A stretch of 64,000 nucleotides of DNA from Mesostigma viride (taxonomy: Eukaryota > Streptophyta > Mesostigmatophyceae > Mesostigmatales > Mesostigmataceae): the NCBI GenBank assembly GCA_009746045.1, contig RPFO01000648.1, positions 124,001 through 188,000 of the forward strand. Direction: 5' to 3'. The notes beneath the pieces are model-generated. The model did not search any database and was not told where the DNA came from. It saw only the letters and a program-made list of their open reading frames with translations. The stretch's first letter is position 1. Each line of letters starts with the position of its first letter. The translations under genes and the position numbers were made by a program. Shown here in pieces: positions 21,903 through 32,480 of this stretch.

Positions 21903-22003
21903 CCGTGTTCCCCTCCCACTGATGACTTATTCCATCCCATGTTCCCCTCCCACTGAGGACTTATGCTCACGTGGTCAACGCAGTCACGTGTCTATTAATT
22001 AAT
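21903..22003 (+). repeat. LINE 3' tail repeat
   Basis: Two partial copies of 'cccctcccactga-gacttat' and the CACGTG hairpin (21968-21990), ending in TTAATTAATT. It abuts the family E sequence at about 22003, consistent with a 5'-truncated LINE insertion into that element. Confidence 0.55.
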
Positions 22004-22186
22004 TCCGGCGCTGTGCCTGGACTGACGATTCCCCTCTACCACTGGGTGCGGCAAGCAGCTTCCTGACACTGGGCCGGGGAGCTGCGTTTGTCGGACAACA
22101 TCAGGGAAGGAGCCATAATACAGGCCATGCAGGGCCAGCGGCTACTACGGTGGAAAGAATCACAGGTGGAGGCGAATCTGCCTTAA

Positions 22187-22325
22187 GTGCATATTCTGAA
22201 AGCCCTTGAAGTGTAGATACTCGTAGCATCTTGGTTGGGGGTATTTGGAGTTGTGGCCTATGAGTTATGATTTTTTTTATTTTCAGGGGTCTGAAAGTGC
22301 CTAAAATGGCTTGGCGGACCATGGG
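22187..22325 (+). mobile_element. Short family A piece inserted at TTAA
   Basis: The sequence between TTAA (22183-22186) and TTAA (22326-22329) carries the 'gaaagcccttgaagtgtaga' block and ends CGGACCATGGG. In the sibling family E copy the site is uninterrupted (53125-53140, inverse 'ctgcctttaacgtgg'). This is a clear filled and empty site pair for TTAA-targeted insertion, although the left end is not a proper inverted terminus. Confidence 0.65.
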
Positions 22326-23724
22326 TTAAACGTGGAGATGGCTAGCGCGGGGTGCCAGCGGGTCGCCCATAACTGCCACGAGCCTGACAGCAGACCCGAT
22401 CTTTCGGCCTAGCTGTGGCCACACGGGAGTTTCGGGGAGGATGCGGGGCTGGAGCAAATCTTGGTACGTGGGAGGAGCGCGATTGGCATAATTGCCCAGT
22501 TTTTCAGCAAAGAATGCTCTCCTGCATGGCGGGGCTGAAATTCTGGCTGTTTTACCGCCTTTGTTTTTTTTCCTGTATGATCAATGCATTATAGGAAAGG
22601 CAATAAAGAGTTCGGTTCAGCCAGGGGGGCATATCTATGCCATAAAAATTTCCTACAAAAACACAAGCCCTGGTCGGGGCTTTGGCTAACAAGCAGTCTC
22701 CAAGCCAAGGCCTTGGTAGGGTAGAGGGCCTACCGCCACAATGCCTTCAATGCCGGGAAATCCCAGCCTCAGGGGTGGGGCTGGTGATGGGTCCTGGGCA
22801 TGTGAGAGACGGTCCGGGGGCGTAAGGCCTAATGAGCAGCCGCTGGAAACCGCCCCCCTAGAGCTCTAACGGGGGGAACGACATGGGTGCCGCCCTGCGT
22901 CCGCCGGGAAACCGTAGCGGCCACACCGGCGGGGGCGGCAGTACAGCCGCGGCAGCGTGCAGGAGGGGGGCCATGGGGGGAAAGAAACTCGGCACCAAGG
23001 TTGGCGACAGCCTTGGTGGCCAGGTAGGAGGTGTGGGGGCAACACCTTGTGTTCGAGTATGCTGGGCCCCCAGCATGGTGCTACAATAACCAACTTGATA
23101 ATGATGTGCACTGAGTTTGAAGGTGTGGTATAGGCTGTCCGTATAAAGCCTAGCGCACAAAAACGTAAAATAAATGTTTCTCTTTGGTGGGAAGGAACTC
23201 CAATGGACCAAAAACAAGAAATATGTTTGTTGAGCTTCGGCTCATTTTAAATATATATTCATTGAGAATGATAGATTACGGAGGTGAGATGGGCATGCAA
23301 CATAAGGAAAAACCAGATAACTGGGAGAATAATTAACCCTGAAGAAATTATTTTTATGTATATATATGACGCGTGGCAAGTAGTGATGAAGGAGACCACC
23401 CCCAAGTCTGTGGGGGCTCCGCATGTGACTGCCGGTATGGCATTCATATAGCGATTCGGGCCGTGGTGCCCACAACCCTGTAACTAGGACCTAGATAGCT
23501 TACATCATCCATTCCATCCCATGTAGATAGATTAGACCGGTAGGAATGTTTGCACCCATCCATCCATCCATCGGGGTTAATGCTCCGTGACTCCCCAACG
23601 GGAGCACGAGTCTAATTAATTAATTAATTAATCCCATGTTCCCCTCCCACTGAGGACTTATGCTCACGTGACGCAGTCACGTGTCTATTCATTAATTACT
23701 TAATGCATCCCATGTCCCAGTCTG

Positions 23725-24591
23725 CCCAACTTTGGCTGGACTGCCTGGCGCTCGAGGCTCGGGCGGTTGGTCTAGAAATCAGCCCCAAAACGGAGGCCCT
23801 GGCCCTCGGCATGGCAGGGCCCCCACCCACACTCCGCCTCTTAGACGATGCCGAGGTCAACTACCCTCCTTCAGGCCGCTTCAAGCTGCTCGGCAGTTGG
23901 CTTCCCGACTGCGAGGACGACATGACGACACGGATCGGCATGGCGTGGGCGCACCTCCATGACCACCGCCGCTGGTGGAGCAACCCCGCCCTACCCCGGA
24001 TCGTCAAGCGTGACCTCTTCAAGGTCGTCATTCTGACGATCCTGACCTACGGCGCCGATCGAGACGTGGACACTGATGCAGGAGCTGGAGCAACGACTCG
24101 ACGGCGCCGTCACCAAGATGCTGCGCAAGGCCCTTAACATACCCTTTGGTTTGCACATTAGTAATGAGGATTTGTACGCTGATTTGCCCTATGTTTCCCA
24201 CATTATTAGGCACAGGCGCCTGGGCCTAGCCGGGCCCCTGGCCCGCACAGATCAGGTAGATACATCAGATAGACTAGCTGGCACCAAGCCCACCCAGCCT
24301 GGGCGATATGTCCTCACCTGGCGTGCCCCCGGCCGCGCGCGGCAGGGCCGCCACCCGTGGACATTTCGTGATAGACTCGGCATGGACATGTGCTACACTA
24401 GACGTGACGGGCTCACCCCCGGGCAGCCTCCTGGTTTGTCTGTAATATGGAGGCAGATGGTGCGCAAGGATAGATGGCAAGTAGTGATGAAGGAGACCAC
24501 CCCCAAGCCTGTGGGGGCTCCGCGTGTGACCAAGTATGGCATTCATAGCGATTCGGGCCGCGGTGCCCACACCCCTGTAACTAGGACCTAG
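23725..24591 (+). pseudogene. LINE ORF2 C-terminal part (5'-truncated, one frame change)
   Basis: The first frame reads LWLDCLALEARAVGLEISPK then TEALALG, which aligns with the region just after the YADD box in the ORF2 at 15822-17132. It continues GRFKLLGSWLPDCEDDM and RDLFKVVILTILTYGA. After one frame change near 24060 the second frame gives MQELEQRLDGAVTKMLRKAL and, at the end, SVIWRQMVRKDRWQVVMKET. The catalytic RT core is absent through 5' truncation. The second frame ends at a natural stop at 24589-24591. Confidence 0.75.
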
Positions 24592-24599
24592 ATAGCTTA

Positions 24600-24836
24600 T
24601 ACCATCCATTCCATCCCATGTTCCCCTCCCACTGAGGACTTATGCTCACGTGACGCAGTCACGTGTCTATTAGTTAATTAATTAATCCATTCCATCCCAT
24701 GTTCCCCTCCCACTGAGGACTTATGCTCACGTGACGCAGTCACGTGTCTATTAATTAATTAATTAATCCCATGTTCCCCTCCCACTGAGGACTTATGCTC
24801 ACGTGACACATTCACGTGTCTATTAATAATTCATTA
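24600..24836 (+). repeat. Three tandem LINE tail units with CACGTG hairpins
   Basis: Unit of about 80-88 bases: 'ccatcccatgttcccctccc', then CACGTGACGCAGTCACGTG, then TTAATTAA. Copies sit at 24600, 24693 and 24768; the third hairpin is imperfect (CACGTGACACATTCACGTG). Confidence 0.75.
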
Positions 24837-25198
24837 ATGACGCGTGGACGGGCTCAAAGGGGACCGACCTGCCATAGGTAGCATAAGACTAGCGCTTGTC
24901 ACGAGGGTACTGCACCGGGCGGCCCTTTTGTGCCGAGGCCGCTGAGTGTGGTGCCGGAGTGCAGGCCTAGGTAGCGTCTAACGTACGTCACTAGACCTTG
25001 TACCTGCGCCAGCCGCCAGGCGTGGCACAACTGTGATGGGCAGTCAGTACACCTTGTAGCTGCGCCAGCCGGCCGGCAGGCCTGCGTGGCGCAATTTGAA
25101 TGATTAATTAATTAATTAATTAATTAATTAATAGACGATTTGAATGATAGTCAGTACTTAGAGTGCTGTAGGGGACGTAGGGAGGCCTCTTTTCAGCT

Positions 25199-25361
25199 CC
25201 CACCCACCCACCCACCCACCCACCCACCCACCCACCCACCCACCCACCCACCCACCCACCCACCCACCCACCCACCCACCCACCCACCCACCCACCCACC
25301 CACCCACCCACCCACCCCCACCCACCCACCCACCCACCCACCCACCCACCCACCCACCCAC
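25199..25361. repeat. (CCCA)n microsatellite, about 40 units
   Basis: Nearly pure CCCA repeats with one interruption near 25315. The mirror-image (TGGG)n tract at 51788-51940 occupies the same place between parts A and B of the other family E element. The long Pro-Thr-His frames across it are not genes. Confidence 0.95.
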
Positions 25362-25560
25362 GCCGCTAAGAGGGGCAACACCTTGTGTTCAAGTATGCTG
25401 GGCCCCCAGCTAGCATGGTGCTACAATAACCAACTTGACAATGCACTGAGTTTGAAGGTGTGGTATAGGCTGTCCGTATAAAGCCTATAGCACACACAAA
25501 TGTAAAATAAATGTTTGTCTTGGTGGGAAGGAACTCCAATGGACCAAAAACAAGAAATAT

Positions 25561-26194
25561 ATCATCAGGTATACTGTAGCGACGGGACGGTGGAGACAAT
25601 ATCCAGTGCCAAGCTGCATATCAACGCAGAGTCCACATGGTGCAACTCTAGCTGACAATAATGATCAGATGGGTTGATCAATGCATGAGATAAATTGAGT
25701 GCGGGCTTGAGTTGATTACCCATAAGGTTCTCACTTCAACCAGGGGTCAATACACTGTACAATCCATTGCAACCATTGCCATACATCGGTTTGCCTGCAA
25801 CGAAATTGAAAGCAGGTCAAAGTGATAGATCCAACACATGCATCCCTGTTTGCAAACTAAACACGCATGGCCGTGGCCACAGGAAACGTCAGGTCAGCCT
25901 GCCTTTGCGCGGGTACTCTGGCAAACTACAACATTTCAAACGTGGCTGGGCCAGCTTTGCAAGCGGCTTCATTATTTTCAGGGCTGCGCTGGAATCGTCC
26001 CATCAATGCACGTCCAACACAGGGAATAAGCTCGGCAGTCGCTAAGTGTATGATGTTCCCTGTTACCACGCCTGTTACTAAATCCGTACAAGCAGGGGTA
26101 GGCGTGCACATGGTAGTGCGCACCGCGTGTTCAGCACGACCCCGAAGGTGTTATGCATGATAATTATAACACAGAGAGCATCTGCGTTAGAACT
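25561..26194. other. No gene recognised; downstream of the TIR stop codon
   Basis: Small frames of up to 97 codons have no motif. Sequence near 26150-26190 is AT-rich and may contain the 3' end of the TIR transcript; I see no clear polyadenylation signal. Confidence 0.35.
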
Positions 26195-26737
26195 CTACAT
26201 TGGCTTTGGGGTGACTCCCAGGCTGGCCAGGGTTGACAGCAACTTGGGCATGTTGGCATGGATATCAGAGTCCTCCACCATGGGGATGTAGAGCTTGGAG
26301 GCCAGACTCATCCCCAAGTTGCCAACCCACTTGGCAGTGTCCAGCATTTCTCTCTCCATGACGATCGGGACCATGAACTTGGACTTCTTCTGCTTCAATG
26401 CGTAGCCAAACTCGGCCTCGCAGTTGTCGTCCTCGTCCGAGTTGACCTTACCCATGTAGCGCGCCGTGACAAACACGAGCACGGCGCGGGAGCCATCAAT
26501 GCCAGCGCACATCTGTTGCCGGATATGGCCGACCATTCGTTCCTCATCGAACCAAGTCGTGAACCCTTGCTTCTTTAGCGCCTGGTTGATGAGCGCGACA
26601 CGCTTGTGGTTGTCTCGCCCGTGCGTGTCTGATCCCCAGTCGTGCGTGAGGAAGAGGTGGTAGGCTAGACCTGTAGGAGAGGACCCTGCAGACCCCGACT
26701 CGGCCCTCGCGAGCGGGGCAGCCGGTGGAGATGCAGC
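26195..26737 (-). CDS. TIR-domain exon, last exon of an ankyrin-TIR gene
   Basis: The frame encodes a Toll/interleukin-1 receptor (TIR) domain. Visible elements are the first strand YHLFLTHDWGSD, RVALINQALKKQGFTTWFDE (helix A, strand B and BB loop), VLVFVTARYMGKV (third strand), NCEAEFGYALKQKKSKFMVP and the end LGVTPKPM. The Glu in NCEAEF (about 26402-26425) is at the place of the catalytic Glu of NAD-cleaving TIR domains such as SARM1. A Met is encoded at 26741-26743, but AG directly after it (ATGCAG|GCTGCA) can serve as an acceptor in phase 0. The ankyrin exon at 28023-28106 ends in phase 0 at a good donor, so I prefer a spliced ANK-TIR protein. The role is likely signalling or defence; this is inference. 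Confidence 0.8.
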   Translation of the reverse strand, partial: AASPPAAPLARAESGSAGSSPTGLAYHLFLTHDWGSDTHGRDNHKRVALINQALKKQGFTTWFDEERMVGHIRQQMCAGIDGSRAVLVFVTARYMGKVNSDEDDNCEAEFGYALKQKKSKFMVPIVMEREMLDTAKWVGNLGMSLASKLYIPMVEDSDIHANMPKLLSTLASLGVTPKPM

Positions 26738-28022
26738 CTGCATTCACGGACAACAACGTTGATTGGGCCGATTCCAGAGGGGGGTTTATATTATAATAAG
26801 TTAACATATTCAGTGGCTGGAGGTTTTATTTTCCTTCCCGCGCATGGTACGTACATGGACTTTCTATTCTATATACTGGTATGTTGCTACTAAGTTACTA
26901 TTACAATACGAAGTACTTTACACGCACTAGTACATCCACATGGAGAGTGCATCTGGATGAATAATTTGTAAATGTTGGGTCCATCGGTACTACAGCCCAT
27001 TCATGGAACTGTCTTGTGAGTTGGCGAAGGGTAGGCGTTGTGTTCTTGGGGACATGGGTGGTGACGTAGGGGTGGACAAGGTTTGTTTTGTAATTGTCTT
27101 TAAGCTAATATTGAATTGTCGATAGTTGCATGTGTTGCTTTTGCTCATATTTGTGGTAGTGGGCCAGTCGCGGCTTAGTGCAGCCTTTGTCCGCTACTAG
27201 GTTATAGAGTCTCCCTACTTCTCACCCAAATGATACTGCCGCTATCTATCAAGGAGACGGCCAGCGCTATATTTACATCTGAAAACCATCGTCCAGAGGG
27301 AATCAAAATTGCAGCCTAAGTGGTGGGGAGTGGTGGCAAAGCGCGGGCTAACAAGCTGCCGCCGGAAAGGCAGGTTAGGCAGCAAGCGGGGCGGCAGGAT
27401 CTAGCCATGACATTGATACACATAAGGGTGACATAGTGCAAGGCATAACTAGCGGATCTGTGTAGTAAAGCCAAGATCTCCGGAAAGCTTCCATTGACCT
27501 ATGGAACTAGCAAACGATCATAATGCAAACGATTCAATGCGCACAACGATGTGCTCCACTGTATGGTGCACATATATTAAACAGACGCGAACCGCAATGA
27601 AAAGCTGGCGGCAATGACCAAGCTTCCTATTACAATGACCGAAGTATTCATGCTCAGGCTGTCAAGGCATGTGAATGTACATATGCCTAGCTGTAACTGC
27701 CAGCAAAATTAACTGCTAGCTCTTGCAGTGCCGTGAGACGAAACTGGTGAATCCTGCATTTTTTTAGATTAGATATCCAACATGTCTGCCACGTCACTAA
27801 GGATGCGCAATCACCAAAGGTTGACTGCCCATCACCCACTGCATGCATGCAGGGAGCGAACACACTGCACATTCCTCCCCTGTGTGTGTACACGTGCGCG
27901 CGCGTTTGCGCGTGTGTGGTTGCGCGCGTTTTACTGGTAGTCAGGGAAAAGCGACGGACAATCTTGCTACAATCTTTACAAGGCTTACCACAGGCGCTTG
28001 TGTGTCGCGTTGCGGCACGTAC
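26738..28022 (-). other. Proposed intron between ankyrin and TIR exons
   Basis: It runs from donor GTACGT (28017-28022) to an acceptor ending in CAG at 26738-26740. The length is about 1.28 kb. It includes an alternating purine-pyrimidine run at 27885-27935 (TGTGTG, GCGCGCG). No further exon was recognised inside. Confidence 0.45.
27885..27935. repeat. Alternating purine-pyrimidine run
   Basis: TGTGTGTGTACACGTGCGCG followed by CGCGTTTGCGCGTGTG. Such sequence can adopt left-handed DNA; no function is implied. Confidence 0.7.
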
Positions 28023-28106
28023 CGGCCTCAGCTTGGCCTCTCGCAGATAGCGCGCCACGTCCGCTTCTTGCTGCCTCTCGGCAACATCAAGTGGCGTCTT
28101 GCCAGC
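28023..28106 (-). CDS. Ankyrin-repeat exon (84 bases) of the ankyrin-TIR gene
   Basis: Between acceptor CCGCAG and donor GTACGT lie 28 codons: AGKTPLDVAERQQEADVARY then LREAKLRP. This is the second half of an ankyrin unit of the form 'GKTPLDVA---g---va-yL', typical of a last repeat. The phase is 0 at both sides. Upstream repeats must exist, but I could not identify them between 28.1 and 29 kb. The exon lies 1.28 kb upstream of the TIR exon on the same strand. Confidence 0.65.
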
Positions 28107-31099
28107 CTGCGGTTTGATGTCAGACAGCAGTACCCCATGTTTATGGTCATGTGTAATATTGGATGATCATGATAAAGGCAGAGAACTGAGCATCCGGCGT
28201 GAAATCCATGCATCTACCATCAGGTGTTCCAGGAGCGCTCAACAACAGTTCAGGACAGCCGGGACACAGGCAGGGGATCTGGGAATCTACAACAATTGCT
28301 CCAGCAAAGCCCAATTATAGCTATACTCTTATAAAGCTATAGCCCGCGCATGCGTGCAACTGCCAGCCGATGTACCCATGGCTAAGTGACGAGATGATGC
28401 TGTTTGATGCGGAACGGAAACTAAGGGGGGTTACAAATTGCATTGTGCTTGGCTTCGCTACCCTTGCACCTTGCAGGACGTGGTGAAAGTTTTAGCTTGA
28501 AGACGATGGATTAGAGACCAAAAAAGAGTTTTATTCCATAGGTTGAGAGGTTAGGAGAAGAGGTTGATAGGAGGTAGAAAGGAGGTGCTTACCCTTATCT
28601 GGGGCAGTTTCTTTATATACTTTTCTGGCATATTAGGTAGGATGATATCAGTGGATGACGTCATCACAGTTCCATTTCGAGTTTGGGGTTAAATGTAGAA
28701 ACATCCTAGCATACCCCTAGCATGTTCCCAAAGTAATAAACGTATTCTCAGTCTGGTACAGAAATATTCCTGGTATATTCCTAGAACATTCCTAGAACAT
28801 TCCTAGAACATAATATTAGACAGTTTCCAATTTGCTGGCATTATATCAAGATACAAAGTGTCTATGTAATCATGTGCCACAAATTAGTGAAACATCTCTA
28901 TTCTCTGCCAGGTTGGCCAATACGGGTACGGAGTATTTTCATTAGGCCTCAAAATACATCGGGTAAAAATACGTGCCTAATGACTACATTCCCAAAGAAG
29001 TTCAAGGCAACTTGCACGGAAAAATATTATTATCCAAGAAAAAAGATAGCCATTCCACAACACCACCAGCCGCGCCAGACTTTGTCATAAACTAAAATGA
29101 CCCCGCTCACGGCTCCGCCCAGCGCAGAATGGCAGTCCGAGCGAGCAACCAATCCGCGTGCAGTCCTGGTTTAAGAATTCTGCACCTGGATTGGGCGCAG
29201 TTTGGAGATCTGCCCACTATTGGCCCACTTTTGCTTCCCATGTTTGAATTGGTCGCGTATTCGGAGTGCTCTCAATAGTCTGGAAAAGGTGGACAATTCT
29301 CAATTAGGAAAGTAGAATAGTGCGACCCCGGCTGGATCCGCCGGCAGCCCAAAACAGGGTCCGGTCGCCAACGGCGGCTTCCGCAGCGCAGGGCTGGCCC
29401 GCCCGCAGGCCCCGCCGTGGCCCGCCCAGCTAAGCGCAGGCCCGCCCGTGCGTGCACCACCCGCCATGCACCCACCCCGTCCCCGCCTGCTGGCCCCATG
29501 CCCGCTGGTAAATTGTGGCCCGCCCACCCGCCAGCTGGCCCGCCGGGTGCGCCACCCGTTTGCCCGCCGCGCTGAGCCCGCAGTCCCGCCCACCATCCCC
29601 CCCGCGGCCACCTGCAGCCCCAAAGTTTATCCTTGCCCGGCGTGCCACCCGGCGCTCATTTACCCGCTGCTACTATGCCCGCGGTGCCCCTACCGTAGGA
29701 TGCCAAAGCGTAGTTCGAAGTAACGTGCTCCTTCGCTGCGCTCCGGAGAGGAATCAACGTGTCAGACGAGATCGTTTGCTATGCTCCAGAGAGGAGGCCG
29801 CTGAAGCGGCAGCTCGCTTCGCTCGCTTGGCGCTTCGCGCGGATTGGCCCGGCAGTCATCCCCCCCCTGTTGGATTGGTCGCGTACTCGGGGAGCTTCCG
29901 ATACTCTCAGATGGCCTCACATTGCTAAATTAGTAATGTAGATTATTGTCCGGATTTCGTCCGAGATCTCGATTTTTCCCGCGACGCCAGGTTACTACGA
30001 AAACTATGATAACACCATGGCGGGCAAGCATCATCTAGCGTTCAGAACCTTGGGTAATTTCAACCACTTGGGTAATTTCAACCACTCAAGGTGTCAAAAC
30101 GAAGCTTACATAACAATTAATCCATGGAATAATTTTGGAATGATTTACGCTGACGACGGCATTGAACGGGACAGATCCATTTTTTCAGCGCACCATTTTT
30201 TTTTTTTTCGCGAAAACCATGTCTCAAAGTCCTGGTTATGGGAGGAGATGAACATCCCGGCACGATAGCTCAGATGACAGTGTACGCGTTATAATATCCC
30301 CGAAATCGCTAGTGTTTTCATTTTCTGAGTTTCGCTTTTAATATTCGAGCATTTGCGTGAATATTTATACGGGGGTGCCAAATCCGTCTGTTTCTTGCTT
30401 CATGTGATGCATGTCTTTGCCGTCAGATAATTAGCTCGTTAGACTATGCCCGACCTCCTATACTGCCCACCCTGCAGAATGAGTCAGCAGGACATATGGC
30501 ATGCCAAGATTCCGCAAAAAGGTCATCTAATGGTCTTCCGGATGTGCAGTAATTGCGGTAAAAGCTGCGAAAATTGCTTATAATGCCTGTAGAAACCTCT
30601 TTACGACAGTGTTTTCTAAGCGAGTTCGTTGTTCTTGTGACGCCAGATACAAAAGGCAAAGGGGGGCATGGTTTTTAATTAGTCAGCCATGCAGTTTCAA
30701 GGAGTGATCAATGGATCGACCAGATGACCTCGCCACAACACGGCGGGCTCAAGCTTCGCATCTGCCGGCGGCCATAAAGAAGTGCGCGAGCTGAGTGAGG
30801 TGAGCGAGCTAGAGGGCCAAGAATTGCGGCTAACGCAAGGCAGCTTCTCAAAGAGTATCTAGAGAGCTGGATCAATAAGAGGTACTCGAGGTAATTGTGC
30901 AGTGGTCATTGCCACCTAATTGTCCAGGTACTTGCCCTTGTCTTTCTTATTTTAAGACTGTTGTAAAGATGGATGGGAGAACGTTTCCAACGCTATTGCT
31001 CATCCATTACTGTGAAGAAAGAGCCTTTTAGTCGCTGACAACGAGATGGAAGCTGCCTCGTGCAAGCTACCCAGGCAATGCAAGTGACGCAAGGTGAGG
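28107..31099. other. About 3 kb without a supported gene
   Basis: Contents seen: four near-exact 11-bp repeats CATTCCTAGAA at about 28765-28812; TATATAAAG on the minus strand near 28613, possibly a promoter; two similar segments with ATTGGTCGCGTA(T/C)TCGG at 29250 and 29874; and a GC-rich block of repeated GCCCGCC-type motifs between them (29340-29700). The remainder is AT-rich. The open frames over the GC-rich block (up to 137 codons) look composition-driven. Upstream ankyrin exons of the TIR gene could hide at the left side. Confidence 0.4.
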
Positions 31100-31698
31100 C
31101 CCATGCATGGCTAATCTTGCCTTCATGCGTGAGTTGGGCAGGTGGCTGGCTTGGGGTGCGGCTGGCTAGGTGAGCGGGGCGTGTATGGGAGGGTGCAACT
31201 GTGCGGACATGCGAGGGCATATGGGTGGGCACATGCCTGGCTGGTTTGGGTGTTTGGGTGTTGAGTGCTTAGGTGGTTTGATACTTGGGTTGTTGAGTGG
31301 TTAGGTGGTTCGGTGGTTGTGTAGCTGGGTGAATAGTTGGTTGGTTCTTTGGTTGCCCAGGGAGCCTTGGGTGGGTGGCATAGGCTATAGATGCTTCAAG
31401 GGATGCCTAGAGGTGGGTGGGTTCAAGGGCAGGTGGCTGGCTGAAAGGTGGCTGGCTTGGTAAAAAGCTGGCCGAGTAGCTGGAAGCATAGGCAGTTGGA
31501 GAGGGTGGGTGGGTGGCTGGCTGGTAATGGTGGGTGGATGAGTGTGCACAAGGGTGGTCGGTTATAGGCGGATGGCCAGGTGTCTGGGTGATTGATAGGC
31601 TTTGGGAAGTTCTAGAGGGTGGGTTGTTGGATGCGTGAGTAAAACCATGTCATGGGTTTGAGGGTAATGTGGTTTCGTGGTTGGGTGGTTATAGATGC

Positions 31699-31729
<31 letters not shown>

Positions 31730-32480
31730 GGGGGCGGGGGGGCCATTGGTGGTTGGTGGCTGTCGGATGTGTAGATGACTAGATGTGGGTGGGTGGGCGA
31801 AGGGACGGGTAGATGGGTGGGTGGGCGCACAGATATGGATGGGCTTATGGTTACGGGACCGACTCTCCTATCGCGGGTGAAGGGCTGTGCAGGTTGGGGG
31901 TGAGGTGGGTGGTTGGCTGGCTGAGAAAATGCATGTGTGGGTTGGTCAGTGGGTGGGTCAGTGGGCATTTAATGAAGGGTGGGGGGGGCAGTGACTGGTT
32001 GAGTGAGCAGGTGCGTGGGTGGGCGGCCGGATGGGTGCACAAAACATAGGGCCAGCTGGCTGGGTGCATAGGTGGTTGGGTGAAATGGGCTGTTTAATTC
32101 AATTGGTGGTTGGGTGAATGCTTGGTGGGAAGGGTGAATGCCTCGATTCTTATTATCAATTGTAGGTGTGTCGGTTGCCTGGCTGGGTGGGTGGATGCCC
32201 AAGTGGGTTGATAGTTGGCCTAGAGGTGCACGCGTGGTTATATATGGTGGGTACGTAGCATGTGCGCGGCTGGCTGGGTGGTGGGTCACTGGGTGGGCGG
32301 CCGGGTGGGTGGCTGGGTGCACGGGCGCGCAAGTGCATGAGCAGTTGTGTGGGTGGGTGGTCAGGTGGCATGGGTGGGTGACTGCATGGGTGGCTCGGTG
32401 GGCTCAAAGCGCAAGAGATGGAGACATGGGGATATGCCAGTGCCATATCATGTGAGCATACGAGGATGCCAGGTGACATG
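31100..32480 (+). repeat. Long G/T-rich degenerate minisatellite with poly-G run
   Basis: About 1.4 kb of plus strand consists of GGTGGGTGGCTGGTTGG-like words with few C or A runs. A run of more than 20 G interrupted once by C lies at about 31710-31740. Frames on the minus strand give Pro-His-Thr-Ser low-complexity peptides, which I do not regard as genes. The strand asymmetry and G-runs would allow G-quadruplexes. Confidence 0.75.

Larger units (their letters stand above)
23377..24836 (+). mobile_element. LINE insertion cluster flanked by 11-bp duplication ATGACGCGTGG
   Basis: ATGACGCGTGG lies at 23366-23376 and again at 24837-24847, and family E sequence continues across it ('atatatgacgcgtggacgggc' in the sibling). 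The insert begins with a 5'-truncated LINE tail (23377-23500, CAAGTAGTGATGAAGG...). It then has a module found inverted at 14800-14900, a longer LINE 3' part (23725-24591), and three tail repeats. This suggests one insertion followed by further LINE insertions into its TTAA-rich tail. Confidence 0.7.
22004..25560 (-). mobile_element. Family E split-direct-repeat element, interrupted copy
   Basis: This is the inverse of the element at 51583-53852. Its parts are internal sequence (22004-23040), part A (23041-23230), start of part B (23231-23262), foreign DNA, rest of part B (24837-25198), a (CCCA)n tract, and part A again (25362-25560). The order internal-A-B-A is what a split-direct-repeat element would show, with the outer B copy lost on the left where a LINE tail abuts. 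It has no coding capacity. The A parts contain 'ttggttattgtagcaccatgc' read on the minus strand. Confidence 0.6.

Noticed and set aside
25199..25361. Telomere-type repeat
   Set aside because: CCCA/TGGG does not match plant or algal telomere units (TTTAGGG, TTTTAGGG, TTAGGG), and the tract lies inside a mobile element.
25120..25481. Pro-Thr-His and Gly-Trp-Val repeat proteins across the CCCA tract (also 51678-52043)
   Set aside because: Simple translation of a tetranucleotide repeat in all frames; no start context or flanking domain.
29300..29928. Pro- and Cys-containing frames over the GC-rich block (up to 137 codons)
   Set aside because: Open on both strands because of composition; no codon or domain evidence.
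31612..32479. His-Pro-rich frames over the G/T minisatellite
   Set aside because: Low-complexity shadows of the repeat.
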